From contig NZ_KQ949101.1 in the NCBI RefSeq assembly GCF_001514305.1, positions 62,001-126,000 of the forward strand: DNA of 64,000 nt, in the 5' to 3' direction. Position numbers and translations under genes: made by a program. Shown in pieces: positions 50,498 through 59,380 of the stretch. The DNA is from Streptomyces dysideae (GTDB lineage Bacteria > Actinomycetota > Actinomycetes > Streptomycetales > Streptomycetaceae). The number at the start of each line of letters is the position of its first letter. Positions within the stretch are counted from its first letter, which is position 1. The notes beneath the pieces are model-generated. The model was not told the origin of the DNA, did no database searches, and saw only the letters and a list, made by a program, of their open reading frames with translations.

Positions 50498-51532
50498 GTG
50501 GCTTACGCCCAGCCTAGTCCTGTCCTGCCGTCCCCGTCCCACCCCATGGCCAAGACGGGCTACGGAAAACGCTCCACGGGTGACGAAGACCCGTACGCCG
50601 ACCCGGACTTCGCACATCTGAGCCCCCGTGACCGCGAGATCGCCGTCTTCGTCGACCACCTCGAAGACGGTCACGCGATGGGCTACAAGGTCATCGCGGC
50701 GGAACACCCCCACTACGGCCAGCAAGCCGTCCGCACCTCGATGGGCCGCATCACCCTCGCCGGCCACCTGCGCTGGATCAAGGAGCACATCACCGTCGAG
50801 GACAACTCGATGCGATGGGTGACGCGCACGTACTGGTCGCGTACGCGCAGGTCACCGGAGTGGTGGGCGGAGTTCGCGCGGGAGCGGCACGGCAGGGACG
50901 TGACCGAGCGGTACCAGCCGGGGCTGGCCCGGGTCGAGGAGGCCGAGGAGCCGACTCCGGAAGCCGGACAGGACGAGCAGGTCGAACAGGCAGAGCCGGG
51001 CGAACAGACCGCTGAGCGGCCCAGCGAGGCCTACCTGACCCTCGCCGACGTCCGCGCCGCCGACGCCCGTATGCCCCTGTCCGACAGCGACTGCCGCTCC
51101 CTCGAGTCTCTCGCCGCCGAGTGGCTGTCCCGTGGCGCGACGCCTCACGACATCACCAAGGCCCTGACCGACGGGCTGCCGCCCGCTGTCACCAACCCGG
51201 GCGGATTCGCCCGCAACCGATTGGAGAGCAAGATGCCCCCGAAGAAGGCCACGATTCGGCAGAAGGCCGCTCGCCGCGCCCGGGTGACCCGCGTGATCAT
51301 GGCCTGCGGTCTGTGTGACGCGGACGAGCGCACGGTGGAGATCGTCAATGGGCTGTGCGGCGAGTGCCTGGCGCTGTGCGAGGCGGACGGGCCGGTGTAC
51401 GAGCCGGTGCCGGAGACGTTCCTGCCCGGCCCGCGCGAGGGCGGAGGCCTTCCGGGCGCAGACGAGGTCATCGACGTCACCGACCGCGTCGAGTCCCTGC
51501 GCCGTGCGGCGGGTCTGGGGCGCTGGAGGTGA
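50498..51532 (+). CDS. helix-turn-helix-type protein with zinc-finger-like tail
   Basis: A 344-residue protein from GTG 50498. The N-terminal winged-helix-like part HLSPRDREIAVFVDHLEDGH and YGQQAVRTSMGRITLAGHLR precedes a Glu-rich linker. A second helical part follows (CRSLESLAAEWLSRGATPHD, PPAVTNPGGFARNRLESKM), the same C-terminal module as in the protein at 32467. The last 70 residues have CGLCDADERTVEIVNGLCGEC, a putative Cys4 zinc site. Role unknown. It is coupled (GTGA overlap) to the following small frame. Confidence 0.78.
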   Translation: MAYAQPSPVLPSPSHPMAKTGYGKRSTGDEDPYADPDFAHLSPRDREIAVFVDHLEDGHAMGYKVIAAEHPHYGQQAVRTSMGRITLAGHLRWIKEHITVEDNSMRWVTRTYWSRTRRSPEWWAEFARERHGRDVTERYQPGLARVEEAEEPTPEAGQDEQVEQAEPGEQTAERPSEAYLTLADVRAADARMPLSDSDCRSLESLAAEWLSRGATPHDITKALTDGLPPAVTNPGGFARNRLESKMPPKKATIRQKAARRARVTRVIMACGLCDADERTVEIVNGLCGECLALCEADGPVYEPVPETFLPGPREGGGLPGADEVIDVTDRVESLRRAAGLGRWR

Positions 51533-51754
51533 CCGGGCTGACGGACGCCGGGAGCCTGTCCGGGGCCATCGGTGAGGACCTCACCGCGGTGCGTGGCGAG
51601 GGGCTCGTTGCCATGAGGCAGTACGAGGCGGAGCACGGGCCCTTCACCGAGGCCGAACTCGCCGAGGCCGATGCACGGATCGACCGGGTGCTGGGCCCGC
51701 CGACGACGATCAGGGCCGCCGCCGGGAGGGCGGGGCGCCGGACGGGAGCGACGT
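51529..51754 (+). pseudogene. small conserved hypothetical, 3' end lost or shifted
   Basis: From GTG 51529 about 60 codons look coding (GSLSGAIGEDLTAVRGEGLV, AMRQYEAEHGPFTEAELAEA, DARIDRVLG). After about 51720 the frame turns Arg/Gly-rich and runs on, overlapping the Uma2 gene, to a stop at 52140. The native end was probably near 51754. Either a frameshift or an unusually long overlap. I do not know the family's function. Confidence 0.45.
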
Positions 51755-51808
51755 ATGAGCGTGCAGGATGCGCCGGTCAGGGCACCATGGAGTCGAGGAG
51801 GCGACGCC

Positions 51809-52387
51809 ATGACCCCCAGGACCGAGCACCAGCCGCAGATGACCACCGAGGAGTTCGAGCAGCTGGAACGCCATGCCCCGGAGACCGTGCGGCTGGAGTT
51901 CATCAACGGAAAGGTCCAGGTCAAGCCGGTGACCGATGGCAACCACGACCAGATCATCGCCTGGTTGCAGCGGCTGTGCATGCAGCACCGTCCCGAGCTG
52001 TGGCTTTATGGGGATCGCGGCATGAAGATCGAGCGCTACCGCATGGGACGGGCGCGCCCGGACGGTGTCCTTGCCCCGTTCGGATTCCCGACGGGACACG
52101 GGAACTGGTCCGAGACTTCAGGCGTGCTCATGGCGGTTGAAGTCACGTCGCACGACTCCGACACGCATCAGCGCGACCGCGTCGAGAAGCCCGGCGGTTA
52201 CGCAGCCGCCGGCATCCCCGTCTACCTCCTCATCGACCGTGACGACTGCTCGGTCGTCGTCTTCAATCAGCCGGAAGACGGCCGCTACCGGCACGAGGAG
52301 AAGCTCCCCTTCGGTGCGACCGTCAAGATCCCCGAGCCCGTGAACATCACCCTCGACACTGAGCCCCTCAAGGAGTTCGTGGACTAG
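51809..52387 (+). CDS. Uma2 family (PD-(D/E)XK-like) protein
   Basis: A 192-residue Uma2 protein. ETVRLEFINGKVQVKPV, RARPDGVLAPFG with the core Asp, and MAVEVTSHDSDTHQRDRVEK with Glu and Lys, then YAAAGIPVYLLIDRDD. ATG 51809 has GAGGAGG upstream and is preferred to ATG 51755. It is the second Uma2 gene of the window. Role uncertain. Confidence 0.85.
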   Translation: MTPRTEHQPQMTTEEFEQLERHAPETVRLEFINGKVQVKPVTDGNHDQIIAWLQRLCMQHRPELWLYGDRGMKIERYRMGRARPDGVLAPFGFPTGHGNWSETSGVLMAVEVTSHDSDTHQRDRVEKPGGYAAAGIPVYLLIDRDDCSVVVFNQPEDGRYRHEEKLPFGATVKIPEPVNITLDTEPLKEFVD

Positions 52388-52393
52388 GCGGGT

Positions 52394-53020
52394 TCAGGCG
52401 TCTACGACCCGATCTCCACGGCCGTCCCCGACCCCCCCGATCCCGCTGCCCGTTTCCCTCGGCACGGTCACCGTGATCGTGCTCGGGCGGCCCATGTCCG
52501 CGCCCTGAAGGACCGTCAGGGTCGCCGGAGTCGGCACCAGTTCGAGTTCGCGCAGGTAGCCGCCGAACGCCGCGGCCGCCGCACCGGTGGCCGGGTCCTC
52601 CACGACCCCGCCGGGCGGGAACGGGTTGCGGGCGTGGAACACCGTCGGGGACTCCCGCCAGACCAGGGCGACGGTCGTCCAGTCCCGGCGGCGCATCAGG
52701 TCGGCGAGTGCCGGCATGTCGTAGTCCAGGTCGGCCAGCCGGCCCCGGCCGGCCACGGCGACGACCGGATGCCAGGCACCGGCATAGGCCACCCGCGGCG
52801 GCAGCGCCGGGTCGAGGTCGCCGGCCGACCGGCGCAGCGCCGTCAGCAGCTCGGCCAGATCGGCCTCGGCGAGCGGCACCGACCGTGGCGGCACGCTCAC
52901 CAGCGTGGCCGTCACCGTGCCGTCCGGCGCCTTGGCGGTGGAGACGGAGACCGGGCCGGCCTTCGTACGGAGCTGAAGGGCGCCGACGCCGTGCCGGTGC
53001 GCGTGGGCGACGGCGGTCGC
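52394..53020 (-). pseudogene. PhzF-family isomerase gene lacking its 5' part
   Basis: The frame contains the central and C-terminal halves of a PhzF/DapF-fold protein: VGALQLRTKAGPVSVSTAKA, then RVAYAGAWHPVVAVAGRG and FPPGGVVEDPATGAAAAAFG, with the GGVVEDPATG signature. The first about 80 residues are absent. The frame's own upstream codons are antisense to a membrane-protein tail. No plausible start is seen. Confidence 0.7.
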
Positions 53021-53021
53021 G

Positions 53022-53171
53022 ATCGTGGCGTTCAACCTCGTCGTCGCGCTCGCCGCGCCCTTCGTCGTCGACGGGGCCCAGGGCATCATGACCAGCGTCG
53101 GGATGGGCGTAGTCTCCCTCGGGGCCGGCAGCGCCCTGTTCCGCGGCAAGAAGGCAGGCGGCGCCGCGTAA
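53022..53171 (+). pseudogene. 3' tail of a membrane protein gene
   Basis: This 49-codon frame encodes two hydrophobic stretches (AFNLVVALAAPFVVDGAQG and GMGVVSLGAGSALFRGKK) and a stop at 53169-53171, with no start of its own. Upstream the strand is occupied by the PhzF remnant. It is the surviving 3' end of a polytopic protein. Confidence 0.5.
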
Positions 53172-53333
53172 TCGTCCAATGACCCGGCGTGAATTGGATG
53201 CACGCTGTCCCGGTCCTGTATTTCCCTTGCACGGGCCCTAACCAGTGCCACGCGAATCTGGAATCACTTCCACCGCAGACCACACAGAAAGCGGAGGGAG
53301 AAGCCCAACTTCGACCCGCACTGGGAGACAGCG

Positions 53334-53834
53334 ATGACCCGTCGTTCCATAAGCAAGCGCGTTGCCCTCGTCACCGCCGCCGCCCTCGTCGCCGTCGGCA
53401 CCTTCGCCGCCGGCGCGGCGGTCGCCGGGTCCGGCGAGGAGGCGAAGCCTTCCAAGAAGCAGGTCGCCGCCCTGTTCGACGACTGGAACGCGGCCCTGCA
53501 GACCGGTGACCCGGAGAAGGTCGCCGACCTGTACGCGGACGACGCGGTCCTGCTGCCCACCCTCTCCAACGAGGTCCGTACGGACCGCGAGGGCCGCATC
53601 GACTACTTCGAGCACTTCCTGGAGAACAAGCCGGTCGGCAAGAAGATCGAGACGCACATCAACGTCCTCGACTCGGACTCGGTGCTCGACGCGGGCACGT
53701 ACCAGTTCGCGCTCACCGACCACGAGACCGGCAAGAAGAGCGTCGCCAAGGCCCGTTACACCTACGAGTGGGAGAAGCGGGACGGCGAGTGGAAGATCGT
53801 CAACCACCACTCCTCGTTGATGCCCGAAGGCTGA
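53334..53834 (+). CDS. secreted SnoaL-like (SgcJ/EcaC family) protein
   Basis: A 166-residue protein with a classical signal peptide (KRVALVTAAALVAVGTFAAGAAVAG) and an NTF2-fold domain: KQVAALFDDWNAALQTGDPE, VADLYADDAVLLPTLSNE, and ARYTYEWEKRDGEWKIVNHH. Members of this family are described as CaMKII-association-domain-like and their activity is unknown. The end overlaps the histidine-kinase end on the other strand by 35 bp. Confidence 0.88.
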   Translation: MTRRSISKRVALVTAAALVAVGTFAAGAAVAGSGEEAKPSKKQVAALFDDWNAALQTGDPEKVADLYADDAVLLPTLSNEVRTDREGRIDYFEHFLENKPVGKKIETHINVLDSDSVLDAGTYQFALTDHETGKKSVAKARYTYEWEKRDGEWKIVNHHSSLMPEG

Positions 53835-55170
53835 TCGCCACGCACAGCCCGCCCCCGGGCGCGTCCTTGAGGGCCACCGTCCCGCCGTCGTCGGTGATGA
53901 GCTGCTTGACGACGGCGAGGCCGAGCCCCGAACCGGAGCGCCCGGTGAGGCCCTGGCCGCGCCAGAAGCGGTCGAAGGCGCGGGACTTCTCCGCGTCCGA
54001 CATGCCCGGTCCCTCGTCCAGCACGGACAGGACCACCTTGTCGCCCCTCGGCTCCATCCGGACCGTGATGGTCGCGCCGTCCGGTGAGACCTCCAGGGCG
54101 TTCGAGAGCACGTTGTCCAGCACCTGGTCCAGAGCACCGGGGCTGGCCAGCACAAGCAGCCGGCCGTCGATACTCCCCCTGAGCGCGATGGTGACTCCGC
54201 GCTCGTCGGCGGCCGGCCTCCACACCGCGAGCCTCTCCTCCACGATGTCCCACAGGGGGAGAGGCTCCGCGGCGGTGACCTTCGCCTCCGCGCGGGCCAG
54301 CACCAGCAGGCCGTTGACCAGGCGGCTCATCCGGACCACCTCCGCCGTCGCCTGCTCCACGTCCTCCCGTACGAACTCGTCGTCCACCCCGTCCGCGATG
54401 TTGTCCAGCGACAGACGCAAGGCCGTGAGAGGGGTACGGAGTTGATGGGAGGCGTCCGCCACGAAGATGCGCTGCGAGGCGATCAGGGTGTCGAGGCGTT
54501 CGCCGGCCTGGTTGAGCGTGCGGGCCAGCGTCTGGGTCTCCACCGGGCCCGTCACCTCGGAGCGGGCCGTCAGGTCGCCGTCGCTGAACTTGCTGGCCAT
54601 GTCGTTCAGCTGGCGCAGGGGAGCAGTCAGCCGGCGCGCGACGATCGCACCCAGACCGGCCGCGGCCGCCAGGACGGCGACGGCAAGTCCGGCCCGGAAG
54701 CCCCAGATCGTCCACAGCCGGCTGGTGAGTTTGGCGGTGTCGTACTTGATCCGTACGGCGCCCACGACCGGCTTGTCCTCGTCGCCGGCCTCATGGGCGG
54801 CGACGGTGATCACCAGATGGCGGCCCCAGATGAAGTCCGAGCCCCAGTCCGTCGTGGACTCCCCCTTCCGCAGGGCGTTGTTGAGCGCCGCGTCCCGGGC
54901 CGGGCGGGGGAGGTCGGCCGCGCAGGGCTCGTCGTGGGTGGTGAAGAGCTCGACCCTGTCGTGGTACGCCGTGGCCATCTGCTCCAGCGCCTCGCAGGAG
55001 GCGGGGTTGCCCTGGCCCAGCAGCTGGGCCATGGTCCTGGCCTCGCGCAGTACGGAGTCCCTGGTGTCGTCGCGCAGCTGGTCGGTGAGCGTGTACGCCA
55101 CCGGGACGGTGAACAGGGCGATGGCGATCGCCACGAGCGCGATGTAGCTCTGGATCAGTTGCCGGTTCAC
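53800..55170 (-). CDS. sensor histidine kinase (OmpR-partner type)
   Basis: A 456-residue membrane kinase from GTG 55170. It has two transmembrane helices (about residues 8-28 and 158-182) with an extracellular domain between them, then HAMP (RRLTAPLRQLNDMASKFSDGD). HisKA follows with phospho-acceptor His in VADASHQLRTPLTALRLSLD. HATPase has DQVLDNVLSNALEVSPDG (N box), DEGPGM, and SGLGLAVVKQLI. Coupled to the response regulator (GTGA). Signal unknown. Confidence 0.93.
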   Translation of the reverse strand: MNRQLIQSYIALVAIAIALFTVPVAYTLTDQLRDDTRDSVLREARTMAQLLGQGNPASCEALEQMATAYHDRVELFTTHDEPCAADLPRPARDAALNNALRKGESTTDWGSDFIWGRHLVITVAAHEAGDEDKPVVGAVRIKYDTAKLTSRLWTIWGFRAGLAVAVLAAAAGLGAIVARRLTAPLRQLNDMASKFSDGDLTARSEVTGPVETQTLARTLNQAGERLDTLIASQRIFVADASHQLRTPLTALRLSLDNIADGVDDEFVREDVEQATAEVVRMSRLVNGLLVLARAEAKVTAAEPLPLWDIVEERLAVWRPAADERGVTIALRGSIDGRLLVLASPGALDQVLDNVLSNALEVSPDGATITVRMEPRGDKVVLSVLDEGPGMSDAEKSRAFDRFWRGQGLTGRSGSGLGLAVVKQLITDDGGTVALKDAPGGGLCVAISLRASTRSGG

Positions 55171-55862
55171 CGTGCGCCGCCGTCACCCTCGTTGGCGATC
55201 TCCAGCCGGAACCCGACCCCGCGCACCGCCTCGATCGTGATCACCCCGGCGAACTTGCGCCGCAGCGCGGCCACATGCACGTCCAGCGTCTTCGTCGGCC
55301 CGAACCAGTTCGCGTCCCAGACCGCTTCCATGATCTGCTCGCGCGACATCAGCGCCCCGGGCTCCTCGGTGAGGAAGGCCAGCAGGTCGTACTCCTTGGG
55401 CGCGAGCGCCACCTCCTCGCCGTCCAGGCGGACCCGGGCCGCCTTGCGGTCGATGGTGAGGCGGGAGCCGTACCGGTCGGCGGCGCTCTCCGCGCCATTG
55501 GGCGTACGGGGCTGCATGCGCCGCATCACCGCTCGTATCCGCGCGATCACCTCACGCACCCCGAACGGCTTGGACACGTAGTCGTCGGCCCCGAGCTCCA
55601 GGCCGACCACCCGGTCCGTCTCGTCGCTACGGGCGCTGATCACGATGATCGGCACATCGCTGCGTTCGCGCAGCGCCTTGCAGACGTCGAGGCCGTCGGT
55701 GTCGGGCAGCCCGAGATCGAGCAGCACGACGTCATAAGGCTCCCGGTGGCTCAGCGCCGCGCCGCCCGTGGTGACCCACGCCACCTCGAACCCGTAACGC
55801 AGCAGGCCTCGCCGTAGCGACTCGGCGACCGGTTCGTCGTCTTCCACCAGCAGTACACGCAC
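55167..55862 (-). CDS. OmpR family response regulator
   Basis: A 231-residue regulator from GTG 55862. Receiver domain: VLLVEDDEPVAESL acidic pair, phospho-Asp in VVLLDLGLPDTDGLD, Lys in DDYVSKPFG. The winged-helix domain has LAPKEYDLLAFLTEEPG and LDVHVAALRRKF, GVGFRLE. The frame is open far upstream but the start is clear. It pairs with the downstream kinase. Targets unknown, possibly the secreted protein gene at 53334. Confidence 0.93.
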   Translation of the reverse strand: MRVLLVEDDEPVAESLRRGLLRYGFEVAWVTTGGAALSHREPYDVVLLDLGLPDTDGLDVCKALRERSDVPIIVISARSDETDRVVGLELGADDYVSKPFGVREVIARIRAVMRRMQPRTPNGAESAADRYGSRLTIDRKAARVRLDGEEVALAPKEYDLLAFLTEEPGALMSREQIMEAVWDANWFGPTKTLDVHVAALRRKFAGVITIEAVRGVGFRLEIANEGDGGAR

Positions 55863-55938
55863 AGGCGAACCATAATGGTTGAACTTTAAAGACGGCCGGG
55901 GCCGGGCCGCGGGCCGGTGAAGACGGGGTGCGTCAACG

Positions 55939-56498
55939 GTGGAGGCATCGGGGGAGCGGGCGGTCGGGCTCGGGGGCAGCGCGCGCAACGTCGCCACCGG
56001 GGACTTCATCCAGCAGATCGACCAGGCGACCGTGCTGCCGGCGGAGGCGTTCCTGCCGGTGGGGGAGTTGCCGAAGCGGCTGGTGAAGCTGCCGGCGCCG
56101 ACCAGGCTGTTCGTCGGGCGGGAGCGGGAACTCGCCCTGCTGGACGGGCCGTCGGCCGTGGTGTGTGTCCATGGTCTCGGGGGTATCGGGAAGTCCACGC
56201 TGGTGGCGAAGTGGGCGCAGGACAGTACCGGAACGTCTCGTCGCCCACAGCATGATCTCGGTGGACGGCGACACGCTTTCCGTCCACCGCCTTGTGCAGG
56301 CCGTCTCCCCGGACACCCGGTGAGCATGCGCTGGTAGGGCAGACGATCATCGACGCCCGGGACGTGGCGATCCGGCTGCTCTACGGAGCTTTTCCCGAAA
56401 ACTATGAGGACGCCCGAGTGACCTGCACCACTTCCCGTGTGCTCGGCCCTTCACAGGGCAGACACCATCCCGGAGCGCCGAATCTCATCATGTGGTAA
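55939..56498 (+). pseudogene. NB-ARC (NLR-like) gene remnant with internal deletion
   Basis: The N-terminal part is intact: VGLGGSARNVATGDF, then QIDQATVLPAEAF, FVGRERELALLDGPS and P-loop GLGGIGKST. Directly after the P-loop region the sequence jumps, in another frame, to ERLVAHSMISVDGDTLSVHR and LVQAVSPDTR, the winged-helix end. In a third frame it reads IIDARDVAIRLLYGAFPENY up to about 56455. Each piece matches the NLR at 46529 in order (AHSMI, VHRLVQAVS, LP), so about 240 codons of the ATPase and all TPRs are lost. Confidence 0.75.
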
Positions 56499-56564
56499 CC
56501 CCAGGGTGGATTTCGGACGCTCGTTAAACTGAGCCGACACACACGGACTGAGCGAGGAGCGCAC

Positions 56565-57857
56565 GTGGGCCTTGTCGTGCAGAAGTACGGAGGCTCCTCC
56601 GTAGCCGATGCCGAGGGCATCAAGCGCGTCGCCAAGCGGATCGTGGAAGCGAAGAAGAACGGCCACCAGGTGGTCGTCGTCGTTTCCGCGATGGGCGACA
56701 CGACGGACGAGCTGATCGATCTCGCCGAGCAGGTGTCTCCGATGCCTGCCGGGCGTGAGTTCGACATGCTGCTGACCGCCGGAGAGCGTATCTCCATGGC
56801 CCTGCTGGCCATGGCGATCAAAAACCTGGGCCACGAGGCCCAGTCCTTCACCGGCAGCCAGGCAGGCGTCATCACCGACTCGGTCCACAACAAAGCCCGG
56901 ATCATCGATGTCACGCCGGGCCGGATCCGTGACTCGGTGAACGAGGGCAACATCGCCATCGTCGCCGGCTTCCAGGGCGTCAGCCAGGACAAGAAGGACA
57001 TCACCACGCTCGGTCGCGGTGGTTCCGACACCACGGCCGTCGCTCTCGCCGCCGCGCTGGACGCCGAGGTCTGCGAGATCTACACCGACGTGGACGGCGT
57101 GTTCACCGCCGACCCGCGAGTGGTGACGAAGGCCCGGAAGATCGACTGGATCTCGTTCGAGGACATGCTCGAACTGGCCAGCTCCGGGTCGAAGGTGCTG
57201 CTCCACCGGTGTGTGGAGTACGCCCGCCGCTACAACATCCCGATCCACGTCCGCTCGTCCTTCAGCGGACTGCAGGGCACGTGGGTCAGCAGTGAGCCAC
57301 TCGTTCAAAAGGCACAGCAGCAAGGGGACCAGAAGGTGGAGCAGGCCATCATCTCCGGTGTCGCGCACGACACGTCGGAGGCCAAGGTCACGGTCGTCGG
57401 CGTACCGGACAAGCCGGGCGAGGCCGCCGCGATCTTCCGCACGATCTCCGACGCCGAGATCAACATCGACATGATCGTGCAGAACGTGTCCGCCGCCTCC
57501 ACCGGGCTGACGGACATCTCCTTCACGCTCCCCAAGGCCGAGGGCCGCAAGGCCATCGACGCCCTGGAGAAGAACAAGCACGGCATCGGCTTCGAGTCGC
57601 TGCGCTACGACGACCAGATCGGCAAGATCTCCCTCGTCGGCGCGGGCATGAAGACGAACCCCGGCGTCACGGCCGACTTCTTCACCGCCCTGTCCGACGC
57701 GGGCGTGAACATCGAGCTGATCTCGACCTCGGAGATCCGCATCTCGGTCGTCACGCGCGCCGACGACGTCAACGAGGCCGTCCGCGCCGTGCACACCGCC
57801 TTCGGTCTGGACTCCGACAGCGACGAGGCCGTCGTCTACGGGGGCACCGGCCGCTGA
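56565..57857 (+). CDS. ask: aspartate kinase
   Basis: Phosphorylates L-aspartate, the entry step to lysine, threonine and methionine. 430 residues from GTG 56565. VVQKYGGSSVADAEGIKRVA at the N-terminus, TTLGRGGSDTTAVALAAAL, and two ACT regulatory domains in the last 160 residues (VTVVGVPDKPGEAAAIF, ISLVGAGMKTNPGV). Actinobacterial enzymes are usually made as alpha plus an internally started beta subunit. The ATG/GTG for beta was not resolved here. The stop overlaps the asd start (TGATGG). Confidence 0.95.
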   Translation: MGLVVQKYGGSSVADAEGIKRVAKRIVEAKKNGHQVVVVVSAMGDTTDELIDLAEQVSPMPAGREFDMLLTAGERISMALLAMAIKNLGHEAQSFTGSQAGVITDSVHNKARIIDVTPGRIRDSVNEGNIAIVAGFQGVSQDKKDITTLGRGGSDTTAVALAAALDAEVCEIYTDVDGVFTADPRVVTKARKIDWISFEDMLELASSGSKVLLHRCVEYARRYNIPIHVRSSFSGLQGTWVSSEPLVQKAQQQGDQKVEQAIISGVAHDTSEAKVTVVGVPDKPGEAAAIFRTISDAEINIDMIVQNVSAASTGLTDISFTLPKAEGRKAIDALEKNKHGIGFESLRYDDQIGKISLVGAGMKTNPGVTADFFTALSDAGVNIELISTSEIRISVVTRADDVNEAVRAVHTAFGLDSDSDEAVVYGGTGR

Positions 57858-58924
57858 TGGCCGGTACCGGACGGACCGTACGCCCGACGCTCGCGGTGGT
57901 GGGTGCGACCGGGGCCGTCGGCACGGTCATGCTCCAGATCCTGTCCCAGCACGCGGACATCTGGGGCGAGATCCGTCTGATCGCCTCGCCGCGCTCGGCC
58001 GGCCGCAAGCTGGCCGTGCGCGGCGAGGAGGTCGAGGTCGTGGCCCTGTCGGAGGAGGCCTTCGACGGGGTCGACGTCGCCATGTTCGACGTACCCGACG
58101 AGGTGTCCGCGCAGTGGGCACCGGTCGCCGCGGCCAAGGGCGCGGTCGTCGTGGACAACTCCGGTGCCTTCCGGATGGACCCGGACGTGCCGCTCGTCGT
58201 CCCCGAGGTCAATCCGCACATGGCCAGGCGCCGGCCGCGCGGGATCATCGCCAATCCCAACTGCACGACCCTCTCCATGATCGTGGCGCTGGGCGCGCTG
58301 CACGCCGAGTTCGGGCTGCGCGAGCTGGTGGTGTCGTCGTACCAGGCGGTCAGTGGGGCCGGGCGGGCCGGCGTGGAAACGCTGCGGCAGCAGATGTCGC
58401 TGGTCGCCGGTACGGAGCTGGGGACCAGCCCCGGTGACGTACGGCGGGCTGTAGGTGACAACACCGGGCCGTTCCCGGAGCCGGTCGCGCTGAACGTCGT
58501 GCCGTGGGCCGGGTCGGTCCGCGAGGACGGCTGGTCGTCCGAGGAGATGAAGGTGCGGGACGAGTCCCGCAAGATCCTCGGGCTGCCCCAGTTGCCGGTC
58601 GCGGTGACCTGCGTACGGGTGCCGGTGATCACGACCCACTCGCTGACCGTGCACGCCCGCTTCGAGGGCGAGGTCACCGTGGACAGGGCGCGCGAGATCC
58701 TCGCCACGGCGCCCGGGGTCGTCCTGTGCGACAACCCGGAGGCCGGGGAGTTCCCGACGCCCGCCGACGTGGTGGGCACGGACCCGACCTGGGTCGGCCG
58801 GGTGCGCCGGGCGCTCGACGACCCCACCGCCCTCGAACTCTTCGTCTGCGGGGACAATCTGCGCAAGGGTGCGGCCCTGAACACCGCGCAGATCGCCGAG
58901 CTGGTGGCGGCGGAGCTCTCGTAG
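57857..58924 (+). CDS. asd: aspartate-semialdehyde dehydrogenase
   Basis: NADPH-dependent reduction of aspartyl phosphate to the semialdehyde, next step after Ask. 355 residues. Rossmann VVGATGAVGTVMLQIL, catalytic Cys in IIANPNCTTLSMIV, SSYQAVSGAGRAGVETL, and His in VPVITTHSLTVHARFE. The ATG overlaps the ask stop. The protein is full length and ordinary. Confidence 0.95.
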   Translation: MAGTGRTVRPTLAVVGATGAVGTVMLQILSQHADIWGEIRLIASPRSAGRKLAVRGEEVEVVALSEEAFDGVDVAMFDVPDEVSAQWAPVAAAKGAVVVDNSGAFRMDPDVPLVVPEVNPHMARRRPRGIIANPNCTTLSMIVALGALHAEFGLRELVVSSYQAVSGAGRAGVETLRQQMSLVAGTELGTSPGDVRRAVGDNTGPFPEPVALNVVPWAGSVREDGWSSEEMKVRDESRKILGLPQLPVAVTCVRVPVITTHSLTVHARFEGEVTVDRAREILATAPGVVLCDNPEAGEFPTPADVVGTDPTWVGRVRRALDDPTALELFVCGDNLRKGAALNTAQIAELVAAELS

Positions 58925-59034
58925 TCGTCGTGTCGCTTCTCGCGCAGTTCCCGTGCGGTTTCTGGTGTGGCGCGTGTGGCACGGGAAAAGTTCTGGCCGG
59001 TGGCTGAAACGCTTGTAAGATCCATGTAAGGCAT

Positions 59035-59060
59035 GTGGTCCGGACGATGGTCCGGACCAC
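59035..59060. promoter_or_regulatory. 11-bp inverted repeat in the asd-sigma gap
   Basis: GTGGTCCGGAC (59035-59045) and GTCCGGACCAC (59050-59060) are perfect inverted arms with a 4-nt centre, inside the 456-bp gene-free stretch 58925-59380. The arms can form a stem or serve as a dimer site. It could be a first terminator for ask-asd or an operator. No U-tract follows. Confidence 0.5.
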
Positions 59061-59095
59061 TTGTAGCGGGCCTCTTCGGTGTCCGGAGATTTCCT

Positions 59096-59127
59096 CCCCG
59101 CCCTCCGCAACCGCGCGGAGGGCGGGG
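59096..59127 (+). terminator. 13-bp-stem terminator downstream of asd
   Basis: CCCCGCCCTCCGC and GCGGAGGGCGGGG pair perfectly over 13 bp with loop AACCGC, followed by AGCGTCTTT. It closes the ask-asd operon. The rest of the gap (59128-59380) shows no gene and must contain the sigma-factor promoter. Confidence 0.85.
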
Positions 59128-59380
59128 AGCGTCTTTGCGGTCGCCCTTCGGGAGCGTGTGGACGCGTTTTTTTCAGGCGTGGTCAGGCGTGGGGACGCCT
59201 TGAGCCGGACGTGGGGACGTTCGGCCAACCGGGACATAGGGGATGAGCGGGACGCATGAGGGCATGTGAGTCACCGTCAGTCGTGCTGTTCGACGCGAGA
59301 TCGCGATCGGCTGCGACGGCCGACGTAAAACCGACGTCCGGCACGTACAACCCTCACGGGGGGAAGCGTGTCCAACTGGC

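Noticed and set aside
55862..56327. upstream extension of the OmpR-type regulator
   Set aside because: The response-regulator N-terminus VRVLLVEDDE begins at GTG 55862; codons before it lie opposite the NLR remnant.
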